Source: Streptomyces sp. NBC_00286
GTDB taxonomy: Bacteria > Actinomycetota > Actinomycetes > Streptomycetales > Streptomycetaceae
DNA: 64,000 bases
NCBI RefSeq assembly: GCF_036173125.1
Contig: NZ_CP108054.1
Location: forward strand, 6,291,001 to 6,355,000
Direction of reading: 5' to 3'
Shown: positions 7,550 through 16,030 of the stretch, piece by piece
Layout: the number at the start of each line of letters is the position of its first letter
Numbering within the stretch: the stretch's first letter is position 1
Translations under genes and position numbers: made by a program
The notes under the pieces: model-generated
Told to the model about the DNA's origin: nothing
Seen by the model: the letters and a program-made list of their open reading frames with translations, nothing else
Database searches by the model: none

Positions 7550-8367
7550 GTACATACGGGGGATACGGAACGGGTACTCCTGGACCTATGCAAACTTCGC
7601 AGGGTCAGGGTGATGTGCACGAGACCGTGGGCGCATACGCCCTCGGCATCCTCGACGACGCCGAGGCCACCGCCTTCGAGGCGCACCTCGCGACCTGCGA
7701 CTGGTGCGCGCAGCAACTGGACGAGCTCGCCGGCATGGAGCCGATGTTGGCCGCCCTCGCGGATCTGCCGGGTTCCGTGGGAACCCCGGCCATCGGTGAG
7801 TCGCTGTCCGCCAAGCCGAGCCCGCGCCTGGTCAACCGGCTGGTCGACGAGGTCGCGGAACGCCGTGCTCAGAAGCGGCGGCGCGGTATGTACATGGTCG
7901 CGGCGGCAGCGGCGCTGATCATCGGCGGCCCGGTCACCGCGATCGGGGTCACCGGCGACGGCGACAGCAACAACAACGTGGCGGCGGCACCGCACTCCAC
8001 GAGCCCCGCCGAGGACTCCTTCTTCAACGACATGAAGGACAAGGTCTCCGCCACCGACCCGACCACCAAGGTCAGCGCAACCGTCGGCATGGAGACCAAG
8101 GGCTGGGGCACCCACGCGGTGCTGGAGCTCAAGAACCTCAAGGGCCCGGAGAAGTGCTCCCTCGTCGCCGTCGGCAAGAACGGCGACCGCGAGACGGTGA
8201 GTTCCTGGTCCGTTCCCAAATGGGGTTACGGCATCGAGAACAGCACCAACGAGAAGGCGCAGAAGCCGCTGTACGTGCATGGCGGCGCGGCCATGTCGCC
8301 GAACGAGATCGACCATTTCGAGGTCGTCACGTTCGAAGGCACGCGTCTCGTCCAGGTCGACGCTTGA
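7546..8367 (+). CDS. rsuA: zinc-containing anti-sigma factor (RsuA-like)
   Basis: Membrane-anchored anti-sigma factor of 273 residues for the upstream ECF factor. A ZAS domain spans about 24-70, with the HX3CX2C motif HLATCDWC (about 46-53). One transmembrane segment lies at about 110-130 (MVAAAAALIIGGPVTAIGV), followed by an extracytoplasmic domain of about 140 residues. The overlap with sigU (ATGA at 7546) suggests coupled translation and a 1:1 ratio. The signal sensed is unknown. Confidence 0.88.
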   Translation: MSTYGGYGTGTPGPMQTSQGQGDVHETVGAYALGILDDAEATAFEAHLATCDWCAQQLDELAGMEPMLAALADLPGSVGTPAIGESLSAKPSPRLVNRLVDEVAERRAQKRRRGMYMVAAAAALIIGGPVTAIGVTGDGDSNNNVAAAPHSTSPAEDSFFNDMKDKVSATDPTTKVSATVGMETKGWGTHAVLELKNLKGPEKCSLVAVGKNGDRETVSSWSVPKWGYGIENSTNEKAQKPLYVHGGAAMSPNEIDHFEVVTFEGTRLVQVDA

Positions 8368-8459
8368 CGGAACTGAACGAACCGCGAGCGCGCACGTAGC
8401 CTCCGGGGTCCCCCTTCGCGTACGGTTGACGGCTGCCATGCACGTCAGAAGGGGGCCCG

Positions 8460-11003
8460 GTGGCCGCTCAGGTTCAGCAGGAAGCCGCGCTCGGTCCGGT
8501 CGGCACATCCGCCCATGACTCCGTACGGGACCGGGAGATCGGGGTCGAACAGGAACACCTGGACCGGGTCTACCGGCGCCTCGAGGAGAAGATCCACGAG
8601 GCGGAGTTCCTGATGAACGACGCGGCCAAGCGCGGTCAGGTCGGCACGCCGGGCGCGCTGGCCGAGCGTGACGCGCAGGTGTTCCGGGCGGGGATCCATC
8701 TGAACCGCCTGAACAACGAGTTCGAGGACTTCCTCTTCGGGCGGATCGACCTGCTGGCCGGCAAGGACGGCAAGAAGGGTCCCGACGGGGCGTACACGGC
8801 GGTCGAGCCCGCCGAGGGCGCCATACGGTCCGACAACACCGCCGACATCGCGGAAACGCTGCACATCGGGCGGATCGGCGTTCTCGACGCGGACTACTCC
8901 CCGCTGGTCATCGACTGGCGGGCGCCGGCCGCCGCGCCCTTCTACCGCTCGACGCCGGTCGATCCGGGGCGGGTCGTACGCCGCCGGGTCATCCGCTCCA
9001 AGGGCCGTCGCGTACTCGGCGTCGAGGACGACCTGATGCGGCCCGAACTGACCGCCTCCCTCGACGGGCACGAGCTGCCCGTCGTCGGCGACGGCGCCCT
9101 GATGGCCGCGCTCGGCCAGGCCCGCAGCCACACCATGCGGGACATCGTCGCCTCCATCCAGGCCGAGCAGGACCAGGTCATCCGGGCGCCCGCCGCCTCG
9201 GTGACGTACGTGGAGGGCGGCCCGGGCACCGGCAAGACGGCCGTCGCGCTGCACCGGGCCGCCTACCTGCTGTACCAGGACCGGCGGCGGTACGCGGGCG
9301 GCATCCTGATCGTCTCGCCGACCCCGCTGCTCGTCGCGTACACCGAGGGCGTCCTGCCGTCCCTCGGCGAGGAGGGGCAGGTCGCCATCCGCGCGGTCGG
9401 CTCCCTCGTCGACGGCGCGGAGGCCACGCTGTACGACTCTCCGGCGGTGGCCCGCGCCAAGGGCTCGTACCGGATGCTGAAGGTGCTGCGGAAGGCGGCG
9501 CGGGGGGCGCTGGAGGCGGCCGACGAGGTGGGCAGGGCCGGGCGCGCGGGCGGCAGGCGCGGCGACGCGTCCTCGCGCTCCGCGCGGAACGGCAACGGTG
9601 ACAGCGGCGCAGCCTCGCGGGCGCGCGGCCACGGGCGCGCGGAACAGCTTGCTTTCGGCGACGACTCCGGCGATCGCGACTTCGGCGACGGCGACCTCGG
9701 CGACCGTGACTTCGGCGATCGTGACTTCGGGGACGACGGGCCGCAGGCCCCCGCCGTCTCCACCTCCCGCCTCCGCGTCGTCGCCTTCGGGCGCCGCCTC
9801 GAGCTGGAGGCCGAGGACCTCGACCGCATCCGGCGTACGGCTCTGTCCGGCACCGCGCCCGTGAACCTGTTGCGGCCCCGCGCCCGCAAGCTGCTGCTCG
9901 ACGCCCTGTGGGAGCGCTCCGGCGCCGGATCCCGGCACACCGACCCGGAGCTGGCCGCCGAGCTTCGGTCGTCGTTCGACGAGGACGTCAGCTCGGAGGA
10001 CGACTTCATCGCGTTCCTGGACGCCTGGTGGCCCGAGCTGACCCCGCGCGCCGTACTGGCCGCGATGGCCGACGAGAAGCGGCTCGGGCGGTGGGCCCGG
10101 CGGATCCTCAACCCCGGCGAGGTTCGCCGCGTCGCCCGCTCCCTGGGGCGCGACGGGCTCTCCGTACACGATGTGGCGATGCTCGACGAGCTCCAGGCGA
10201 TCCTCGGCACACCGGCCCGCCCCCGCAAGAAGCGCGAGGCGGACCCGCTGGACCAGCTCACCGGCCTGGAGGAGCTGATGCCGGTCCGCGAGGAGTCACA
10301 GCGCGAGCGCGCCGAACGGCTGGCTCAGGAACGTACCGAGTACGCGCACGTCATCGTCGACGAGGCACAGGACCTCACCCCCATGCAGTGGCGCATGATC
10401 GGCCGCCGTGGCCGGCACGCCACCTGGACGGTCGTAGGCGACCCCGCCCAGTCCTCGTGGTCGGACCCGGACGAGGCCGCCGAAGCCCGCGACGAGGCCC
10501 TCGGCACCCGCCCGCGCCGCCGCTTCGAGCTCACGGTCAACTACCGCAACCCGGCCGAGATCGCCGAACTCGCCGCACGCGTACTTGCGCTGGCCATGCC
10601 CGGCTCGACGTCCCCGTCGGCGGTGCGCTCGACGGGCGTGGAGCCGCGCTTCAGCGTCCTACGGGACGGGCTCGCCCGGACCGTCCGGGAGGAGGCCGCG
10701 CGGCTGCTCGACCGGGTCGACGGCACGGTCGGCGTAGTCGTCGCGATGAACCGGCGCGCGGAAGCCGCCCGCTGGCTCGCCGGGCTCGGCGACCGCGTCG
10801 TGGCCCTCGGGAGCCTGGAGGCCAAGGGCCTCGAGTACGACGCGACCGTCGTCGTCTCGCCCGCGGAGATCGCCGACGAGTCCCCGGCCGGACTGCGCGT
10901 GCTGTACGTCGCCCTGACCCGCGCCACCCAGCAGCTCACCGTCGTCTCCCAGGACCGCGACGAGCCCGACGCGAACGGAGTCCCCGACCTCCTGCGCGAC
11001 TGA
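8460..11003 (+). CDS. helD: HelD-like superfamily 1 helicase, RNA polymerase recycling factor
   Basis: UvrD/Rep-type ATPase of 847 residues with the N-terminal coiled-coil arm (EQEHLDRVYRRLEEKIHEAEF) that marks HelD proteins, which pull stalled RNA polymerase off DNA. Walker A GGPGTGKT is at about 255-262, Walker B VDEAQDLTP near 633-640, VVGDPAQSSW follows, and the C-terminal helicase part ends in YVALTRATQQL. A low-complexity acidic insert with DFGD repeats occupies about 365-425. GTG 8460 follows AGAAGGGGG. In a Streptomyces this is probably the class II HelD; the symbol denotes the family. Confidence 0.83.
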   Translation: MAAQVQQEAALGPVGTSAHDSVRDREIGVEQEHLDRVYRRLEEKIHEAEFLMNDAAKRGQVGTPGALAERDAQVFRAGIHLNRLNNEFEDFLFGRIDLLAGKDGKKGPDGAYTAVEPAEGAIRSDNTADIAETLHIGRIGVLDADYSPLVIDWRAPAAAPFYRSTPVDPGRVVRRRVIRSKGRRVLGVEDDLMRPELTASLDGHELPVVGDGALMAALGQARSHTMRDIVASIQAEQDQVIRAPAASVTYVEGGPGTGKTAVALHRAAYLLYQDRRRYAGGILIVSPTPLLVAYTEGVLPSLGEEGQVAIRAVGSLVDGAEATLYDSPAVARAKGSYRMLKVLRKAARGALEAADEVGRAGRAGGRRGDASSRSARNGNGDSGAASRARGHGRAEQLAFGDDSGDRDFGDGDLGDRDFGDRDFGDDGPQAPAVSTSRLRVVAFGRRLELEAEDLDRIRRTALSGTAPVNLLRPRARKLLLDALWERSGAGSRHTDPELAAELRSSFDEDVSSEDDFIAFLDAWWPELTPRAVLAAMADEKRLGRWARRILNPGEVRRVARSLGRDGLSVHDVAMLDELQAILGTPARPRKKREADPLDQLTGLEELMPVREESQRERAERLAQERTEYAHVIVDEAQDLTPMQWRMIGRRGRHATWTVVGDPAQSSWSDPDEAAEARDEALGTRPRRRFELTVNYRNPAEIAELAARVLALAMPGSTSPSAVRSTGVEPRFSVLRDGLARTVREEAARLLDRVDGTVGVVVAMNRRAEAARWLAGLGDRVVALGSLEAKGLEYDATVVVSPAEIADESPAGLRVLYVALTRATQQLTVVSQDRDEPDANGVPDLLRD

Positions 11004-11089
11004 CCTCCCAGACTCAGGGGTGTCTCCGGGGTGCCTTCCTTCGCCCGGAGATGAACTCCCGGCCCGGAAATCAACTCGCGGGACGGGAA

Positions 11090-11117
11090 TTGCCTTGCGG
11101 GGATCCTTTGTTACGGT
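11090..11117 (+). promoter_or_regulatory. promoter of the small RNA candidate
   Basis: TTGCCT (11090-11095), 16-nt spacer, TACGGT (11112-11117). The predicted +1 near 11124 coincides with the first base of the outer RNA stem. Confidence 0.45.
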
Positions 11118-11123
11118 GGATGA

Positions 11124-11262
11124 GGCACCGACCCGATCCAAGCCCCCGGGCCCAACCTTCGTCGCTTCGAGCGACCACTTGCCGCGAGGCGAGCATGGCG
11201 GGTCGGTGCCATTGTCTGTCCGAGAAGGGGTCCACGTCACCTAGTGACGTGGACCCCTTCTC
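11124..11262 (+). ncRNA. structured small RNA candidate between helD and malic enzyme
   Basis: Predicted 139-nt RNA. GGCACCGACCC (11124-11134) pairs with GGGTCGGTGCC (11200-11210), enclosing a GTCGCT-TCG-AGCGAC hairpin (11161-11175) and other GC-rich helices. After an 11-nt linker comes a 19-bp terminator hairpin (11222-11262). A promoter-like pair ends 6 nt upstream. No ORF runs through it convincingly. It could instead be a leader/attenuator of the malic enzyme gene 160 bp downstream. No known RNA family was recognised. Confidence 0.55.
11222..11262 (+). terminator. 19-bp perfect hairpin terminator
   Basis: GAGAAGGGGTCCACGTCAC (11222-11240), loop CTA, GTGACGTGGACCCCTTCTC (11244-11262), then TGTGTCCC. 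There is no long T-run, as is common for Streptomyces terminators. Confidence 0.75.
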
Positions 11263-11422
11263 TGTGTCCCAAGTGCGCCGGAATCTCCCTGGCACCCCGT
11301 GCCACCTGCGCGAACAAAACGTTCGCAACCCAGGGTGGCTACCGTGTACTCCGCGGTAGGTGCGACGATCGGACGGCATACACGCGACACAGCGAACACG
11401 GTGAAAGCAGAGGAAGTCGGCC

Positions 11423-12856
11423 ATGGCAACGGCGCCCAGCGTCTCCTACTCGATGACGGTCCGGCTCGAGGTGCCCGCGAGCGGAACCGCCGTCTCGCAC
11501 CTCACCTCGGCCGTAGAGTCCTCCGGAGGCTCGGTGACCGGCCTCGACGTCACGGCGTCCGGCCACGAGAAGCTCCGTATCGACGTCACCATCGCGGCCA
11601 CGTCGACCTCGCACGCCGACGAGATCGTCGAGAAGCTGCGCGGCATCGAGGGCATCACGCTCGGCAAGGTCTCCGACCGTACGTTCCTGATGCACCTCGG
11701 CGGCAAGATCGAGATGGCGTCCAAACATCCCATCCGCAACCGTGACGACCTCTCGATGATCTACACGCCGGGTGTGGCCCGCGTCTGCATGGCCATCGCC
11801 GAGAACCCTGAGGACGCCCGCCGCCTCACCATCAAGCGCAACTCGGTCGCGGTCGTCACGGACGGTTCGGCCGTGCTCGGCCTCGGCAACATCGGGCCCA
11901 AGGCGGCCCTGCCCGTCATGGAGGGCAAGGCGGCCCTCTTCAAGCGCTTCGCCGGCATCGACGCCTGGCCGCTGTGCCTGGACACCCAGGACACGGACGC
12001 GATCGTCGAGATCGTCAAGGCCATCGCCCCGGGCTTCGCCGGGATCAACCTCGAGGACATCTCGGCTCCGCGCTGCTTCGAGATCGAGGCCCGCCTGCGC
12101 GAGGCCCTCGACATCCCGGTCTTCCACGACGACCAGCACGGCACCGCCATCGTCGTACTCGCCGCCCTGACGAACGCGCTGCGCGTCGCGGGCAAGGCGA
12201 TCGGCGACATCCGCGTCGTCATGTCCGGCGCGGGCGCGGCCGGTACGGCCATCCTCAAGCTGCTGATCGCGGCGGGCGTCAAGCACGCCGTCGTCGCCGA
12301 CATCCACGGTGTCGTACACGCGGGCCGCGAGGACCTGAGGCAGGCAGCCCCCGATTCGCCGCTGCGATGGATCGCCGACAACACCAACCCCGAAGGCGTC
12401 ACGGGCACGTTGAAGGAAGCCGTGCGCGGATCTGACGTGTTCATCGGCGTATCGGCGCCCAATGTGCTGGACGGCGACGACGTGGCGGCGATGGCCGAGG
12501 GCGCGATCGTGTTCGCGCTCGCGAACCCGGACCCCGAGGTCGAACCGGCGATCGCCCGCCAGACGGCGGCGGTCGTGGCCACGGGCCGCTCCGACTTCCC
12601 GAACCAGATCAACAACGTGCTGGTCTTCCCCGGCGTCTTCCGCGGCCTCCTGGACGCCCAGTCCCGCACGGTCAACACGGAGATGATGCTGGCCGCCGCG
12701 ACCGCCCTCGCGGACGTGGTGACCGAGGACGAGCTGAACGCGAACTACATCATCCCGAGCGTCTTCAACGACAAGGTCGCGGGCGCGGTCGCGGGCGCGG
12801 TGCGCAACGCGGCGAAGGCGGCGGGCGTGGCGGCCGCGGGCAGCGCGCCGGCCTGA
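11423..12856 (+). CDS. malic enzyme (malate to pyruvate + CO2), ACT-domain form
   Basis: Cytoplasmic oxidative decarboxylase of 477 residues feeding pyruvate and reducing power. Residues about 8-85 look like an ACT-type regulatory domain (YSMTVRLEVPASG ... ILRGIEGI-like KLRGIEGITLG). The malic enzyme catalytic part begins at MIYTPGVARVC (about 112), with metal/substrate motifs FHDDQHGTAIV (about 234) and the Rossmann glycines in MSGAGAAGTAILK (about 268), and SDFPNQINNVLVFPGVFRG late. The remembered S. coelicolor counterpart SCO2951 is NAD-dependent; cofactor choice is not proven here. ATG 11423 follows AGAGGAAG. Confidence 0.9.
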   Translation: MATAPSVSYSMTVRLEVPASGTAVSHLTSAVESSGGSVTGLDVTASGHEKLRIDVTIAATSTSHADEIVEKLRGIEGITLGKVSDRTFLMHLGGKIEMASKHPIRNRDDLSMIYTPGVARVCMAIAENPEDARRLTIKRNSVAVVTDGSAVLGLGNIGPKAALPVMEGKAALFKRFAGIDAWPLCLDTQDTDAIVEIVKAIAPGFAGINLEDISAPRCFEIEARLREALDIPVFHDDQHGTAIVVLAALTNALRVAGKAIGDIRVVMSGAGAAGTAILKLLIAAGVKHAVVADIHGVVHAGREDLRQAAPDSPLRWIADNTNPEGVTGTLKEAVRGSDVFIGVSAPNVLDGDDVAAMAEGAIVFALANPDPEVEPAIARQTAAVVATGRSDFPNQINNVLVFPGVFRGLLDAQSRTVNTEMMLAAATALADVVTEDELNANYIIPSVFNDKVAGAVAGAVRNAAKAAGVAAAGSAPA

Positions 12857-13022
12857 CGCCGCCCCGGCCGGCACGGTCTGACCGGCCGCGTCGTACGCTG
12901 TGATGGTCGCCACGGCGGCCCGGATACGGCGCGTCGTGGGACATGGTGTCCCTGGCCGCCCCTAGGGTGTCGGCCAGGCTCAGGCCTTGCAGGCCCTGCG
13001 ATCTGCTGCCGGGAGCAGACGG

Positions 13023-13050
13023 AGCGTCACCTATTCGAGGGTGTGGCGCT
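13023..13050 (+). terminator. hairpin with T-run upstream of hupA
   Basis: AGCGTCAC (13023-13030) and GTGGCGCT (13043-13050) form an 8-bp stem with one G-U pair, followed by TTT. It lies 167 nt after malic enzyme and 200 nt before hupA, so it may end the first transcript or attenuate the second. The region 12945-13020 before it also has short hairpins (TCTGCT/AGCAGA). Confidence 0.45.
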
Positions 13051-13252
13051 TTTCGTGTGACTCCCAGGGGTGCCGGATTGGCTTTCCCGCCGCAGGTGGG
13101 GGCAGGATGCGTCTCTGGGCGCGAGGGTCTGGCTATGGACCCGGGTCCGGGGACCGACCGAGGACCCTGGCAGCATCGGCTCCGCTGGTGCTCATCATGC
13201 GGCTCCGCCGCGTGGCACGCCTCAACGGCAAGAAGAACACGGGAGTAACAAC

Positions 13253-13534
13253 ATGAACCGCAGTGAGCTGGTGGCCGCGCTGGCCGACCGCGCCGAGGTG
13301 ACCCGCAAGGACGCCGACGCCGTTCTGGCCGCGTTCGCCGAGACCGTCGGCGAGATCGTCGCCAAGGGCGACGAGAAGGTCACCATCCCCGGCTTCCTGA
13401 CCTTCGAGCGCACCCACCGTGCCGCTCGCACCGCGCGCAACCCGCAGACCGGCGACCCGATCCAGATCCCGGCCGGCTACAGCGTGAAGGTCTCCGCTGG
13501 AAGCAAGCTGAAGGAAGCCGCGAAGGGCCAGTAA
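13253..13534 (+). CDS. hupA: HU family nucleoid protein
   Basis: Histone-like DNA-bending protein of 93 residues, full length for HU. It starts MNRSELVAALADRAEVTRK and contains the hallmark VTIPGFLTFERTHRAARTARNPQTG arm region split across residues 44-68; the beta-arm with RNPQTG and the conserved Pro enters the DNA minor groove. Lacking the long Lys/Ala tail, it is the vegetative HupA type rather than HupS. ATG 13253 follows GGGAG. A long GC-rich leader (about 200 nt from the last terminator-like hairpin) precedes it. Confidence 0.95.
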   Translation: MNRSELVAALADRAEVTRKDADAVLAAFAETVGEIVAKGDEKVTIPGFLTFERTHRAARTARNPQTGDPIQIPAGYSVKVSAGSKLKEAAKGQ

Positions 13535-13553
13535 GGCCAGCCAGAGTCGCGGA

Positions 13554-13608
13554 TACGACACAAGTGGGGCGGCCACCCGGACCGGGTGGCCGCCCCACTT
13601 GTGTCGTA
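13554..13608. terminator. bidirectional terminator between hupA and murA
   Basis: Arms 13554-13580 and 13582-13608 are perfectly complementary over 27 bp (core AAGTGGGGCGGCCACCCGG) with a single central base. It lies between two convergent genes and should end both. Confidence 0.85.
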
Positions 13609-13628
13609 CGTACGGAGCTCGGGAACTG

Positions 13629-13688
13629 CTAGCCGAGTGCCTTGCCCGGCAGTTCGACCTTCGCGCCCAGGTCGCCGAGCTTCTCCAT
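13629..13688 (-). pseudogene. duplicated 3' end of murA
   Basis: A 20-codon stretch reading MEKLGDLGAKVELPGKALG-stop, identical in protein sequence to the last 19 residues of murA (13791-13850). At DNA level 52 of 60 positions agree; all differences are synonymous or in the stop codon (TAG here, TGA in murA). The longest identical block is 22 bp. Similarity stops at the Met codon; beyond it lie about 100 bp of unrelated DNA. It looks like a recombination or integration scar. Confidence 0.88.
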
Positions 13689-13790
13689 GCTGTGTCTATC
13701 CGGGGGCTGTGACATCAGCGGCTCCGCCGCGGGCTCCCGGACCCCCAGCCGAGATCGGCGCTGTCCTGAGCCGGAGCGAGGAGACTGCGG

Positions 13791-15137
13791 TCAGCCGAGC
13801 GCTTTACCGGGCAGTTCGACCTTCGCGCCCAAGTCGCCCAGCTTCTCCATGAAGTTCTCGTAGCCGCGGTTGATCAGGTCGATGCCGTGGACCCGGGACG
13901 TGCCCTGGGCCGCCAGTGCGGCGATGAGGTACGAGAAGCCGCCGCGGAGGTCGGGGATAACCAGGTCGGCGCCCTGGAGCTTGGTCGGGCCCGAGACGAC
14001 CGCGGAGTGCAGGAAGTTGCGCTGGCCGAAGCGGCAGTTGGAGCCGCCGAGGCACTCGCGGTAGAGCTGGATGTGCGCGCCCATCTGGTTCAGGGCGGAG
14101 GTGAAGCCGAGGCGGGACTCGTACACCGTCTCGTGGACGATCGACAGGCCCGTCGCCTGCGTCAGGGCGACGACGAGCGGCTGCTGCCAGTCGGTCTGGA
14201 AGCCGGGGGCCACGTCCGTCTCCAGCGCGATGGACTTCAGCTGGCCGCCGGGGTGCCAGAAGCGGATGCCCTCGTCGTCGATCTCGAAGGCGCCGCCGAC
14301 CTTCCGGTAGGTGTTCAGGAACGACATCATCGAGCGCTGCTGGGCGCCGCGGACGTAGATGTTGCCTTCGGTGGCGAGCGCCGCGGAAGCCCAGGAGGCG
14401 GCCTCCAGGCGGTCCGGGAGGGCCGCGTGGGTGTAGCCGCCGAGCTTGTCCACGCCCGTGACGCGGATGGTGCGGTCGGTGTCCATCGCGATGATCGCGC
14501 CCATTTTCTGCAGTACGCAGATCAGGTCCTCGATCTCCGGCTCCACGGCCGCGTTCGAGAGCTCCGTCACACCCTCCGCCAGGACCGCCGTCAGCAACAC
14601 CTGCTCGGTCGCGCCCACGGACGGGTACGGCAGCCGGATCTTGGTGCCGCGCAGCCGCTGCGGAGCCTCCAGGTACTGGCCGTCCACCCGCTTCTCGATC
14701 GTCGCGCCGAACTGCCGCAGCACCTCGAAGTGGAAGTCGATCGGCCGGCCGCCGATGTCACAGCCGCCCAGGCCCGGGATGAACGCATGGCCGAGCCGGT
14801 GCAGCAGCGGTCCGCAGAACAGGATCGGGATGCGCGAGGAGCCCGCGTGCGCGTCGATGTCCGCGACGTTCGCGCTCTCCACGTGCGACGGGTCCAGGAC
14901 CAGCTCGCCCGGCTCCTCTCCCGGCCGGACCGTCACCCCATGCAGCTGCAGCAGCCCGCGTACGACACGTACGTCACGGATGTCGGGCACATTGCGCAGC
15001 CGGCTCGGAGCGCTGCCGAGCAGGGCGGCGACCATCGCCTTCGGTACGAGGTTCTTCGCACCACGGACACGGATCTCACCCTCCAGCGGGGTTCCGCCGT
15101 GGACAAGCAGGACGTCGTCTGAACCGTTGACGGTCAT
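13791..15137 (-). CDS. murA: UDP-N-acetylglucosamine 1-carboxyvinyltransferase
   Basis: First committed enzyme of peptidoglycan synthesis, transferring enolpyruvate from PEP to UDP-GlcNAc in the cytoplasm. 448 residues, slightly longer than usual. GEIRVRGAKNLVPKAMVAALL opens the fold; the catalytic Cys is in GLGGCDIGGRPID (about 125), so the enzyme should be of the fosfomycin-sensitive Cys type. DLRGGFSYLIAALAAQG and INRGYENFMEKL close the C-terminal lobe. ATG 15137 is chosen because MTVNGSDDVLLVHGG starts the family alignment; upstream codons are poor. Its last 60 bp are duplicated downstream at 13629-13688. Confidence 0.95.
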   Translation of the reverse strand: MTVNGSDDVLLVHGGTPLEGEIRVRGAKNLVPKAMVAALLGSAPSRLRNVPDIRDVRVVRGLLQLHGVTVRPGEEPGELVLDPSHVESANVADIDAHAGSSRIPILFCGPLLHRLGHAFIPGLGGCDIGGRPIDFHFEVLRQFGATIEKRVDGQYLEAPQRLRGTKIRLPYPSVGATEQVLLTAVLAEGVTELSNAAVEPEIEDLICVLQKMGAIIAMDTDRTIRVTGVDKLGGYTHAALPDRLEAASWASAALATEGNIYVRGAQQRSMMSFLNTYRKVGGAFEIDDEGIRFWHPGGQLKSIALETDVAPGFQTDWQQPLVVALTQATGLSIVHETVYESRLGFTSALNQMGAHIQLYRECLGGSNCRFGQRNFLHSAVVSGPTKLQGADLVIPDLRGGFSYLIAALAAQGTSRVHGIDLINRGYENFMEKLGDLGAKVELPGKALG

Positions 15138-15271
15138 GTATCTCGCGTTCCGATGAAGTTGGACAGGGGGCAGGTTCACAGGGGCAGGTTCGCTGGGCGG
15201 CCGTGAACCGGAGCAGCAAGCGTAATGGGCGCCTACCCCGGTATCGGTAGCCCAAGTACGGCTCAGCTCCG

Positions 15272-15373
15272 TCATAGCTTTGCCACAACACGAACGGTTC
15301 TCCGGCGGGTACGCGGGGTCACTGGCGCGTCCGTGCGCTCTGCCTGCTTCTGTACGCCCTGAGCTGCTTTCAC
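15272..15373 (-). CDS. possible small basic protein (uncertain)
   Basis: A 33-codon frame from GTG 15373 ending RTRRRTVRVVAKL, in the 290-bp gap between the divergent murA and yqgE genes. GGGAGG and GGAGG lie 14 or more nt upstream, GGAG only 2 nt before the GTG; codon use is not strongly GC3-biased. The very basic tail is the only protein-like sign. It may be non-coding murA leader DNA. Confidence 0.25.
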   Translation of the reverse strand: MKAAQGVQKQAERTDAPVTPRTRRRTVRVVAKL

Positions 15374-15428
15374 CGCTCCATTGGCAATGCCTCCCCTCCC
15401 AGGGGGAAGATGCGGGATCATGTCAGGC

Positions 15429-16001
15429 ATGACCGAGGTGTCCTCGCTCACAGGGCGGCTGCTCGTGGCCACTCCCGCCCTGGCGGACCCGAATTTCGAC
15501 CGCGCTGTGGTGCTGCTCCTCGACCACGACGAGGAGGGTTCCCTGGGTGTCGTCCTCAACCGCCCCACCCCGGTGGACGTCGGCGACATCCTCGAGGGCT
15601 GGGCGGACCTCGCCGGGGAGCCCGGAGTCGTCTTCCAGGGCGGCCCGGTCTCGCTCGACTCGGCGCTCGGCGTCGCGGTCATTCCCGGCGGCTCCCTGGG
15701 GGAGCGCGCACCGCTCGGCTGGCGCCGGGTGCACGGCGCGATCGGGCTCGTGGACCTGGAAGCCCCGCCGGAACTGCTCGCCTCGGCCGTCGGCAGCCTG
15801 CGGATCTTCGCCGGGTACGCCGGCTGGGGTCCGGGCCAGCTGGAGGACGAACTGACCGAGGGCGCCTGGTACGTCGTCGAATCCGAGCCCGGCGACGTCT
15901 CCTCCCCGTCTCCCGAACGGCTGTGGCGCGAGGTCCTCCGCCGGCAGCGCAACGAGCTGGCGATGGTGGCGACGTACCCGGACGACCCTTCGCTCAACTG
16001 A
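15429..16001 (+). CDS. YqgE/AlgH family protein (UPF0301)
   Basis: Conserved protein of 190 residues of unknown biochemical role, 187 residues being typical. TGRLLVATPAL ... NFDRAVVLLLDHDEEG ... GVVLNRPT is the family N-terminal signature, and FAGYAGWGPGQLEDEL plus GAWYVV the C-terminal one. ATG 15429 (MTEVSSLTGRLL) matches the family start; ATG 15420, three codons earlier and with GGGGGAAG 10 nt upstream, is equally possible. It runs divergent from murA and touches the next gene region. Confidence 0.9.
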   Translation: MTEVSSLTGRLLVATPALADPNFDRAVVLLLDHDEEGSLGVVLNRPTPVDVGDILEGWADLAGEPGVVFQGGPVSLDSALGVAVIPGGSLGERAPLGWRRVHGAIGLVDLEAPPELLASAVGSLRIFAGYAGWGPGQLEDELTEGAWYVVESEPGDVSSPSPERLWREVLRRQRNELAMVATYPDDPSLN

Positions 16002-16017
16002 TGCCTGTGAGCTTCAG

Positions 16018-16023
16018 TACCCT
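16018..16023 (+). promoter_or_regulatory. -10 box of a likely leaderless transcript (DUF3039 gene)
   Basis: TACCCT, 7 nt before ATG 16031, with no ribosome-binding site between. Confidence 0.35.
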
Positions 16024-16030
16024 TGCAGTC

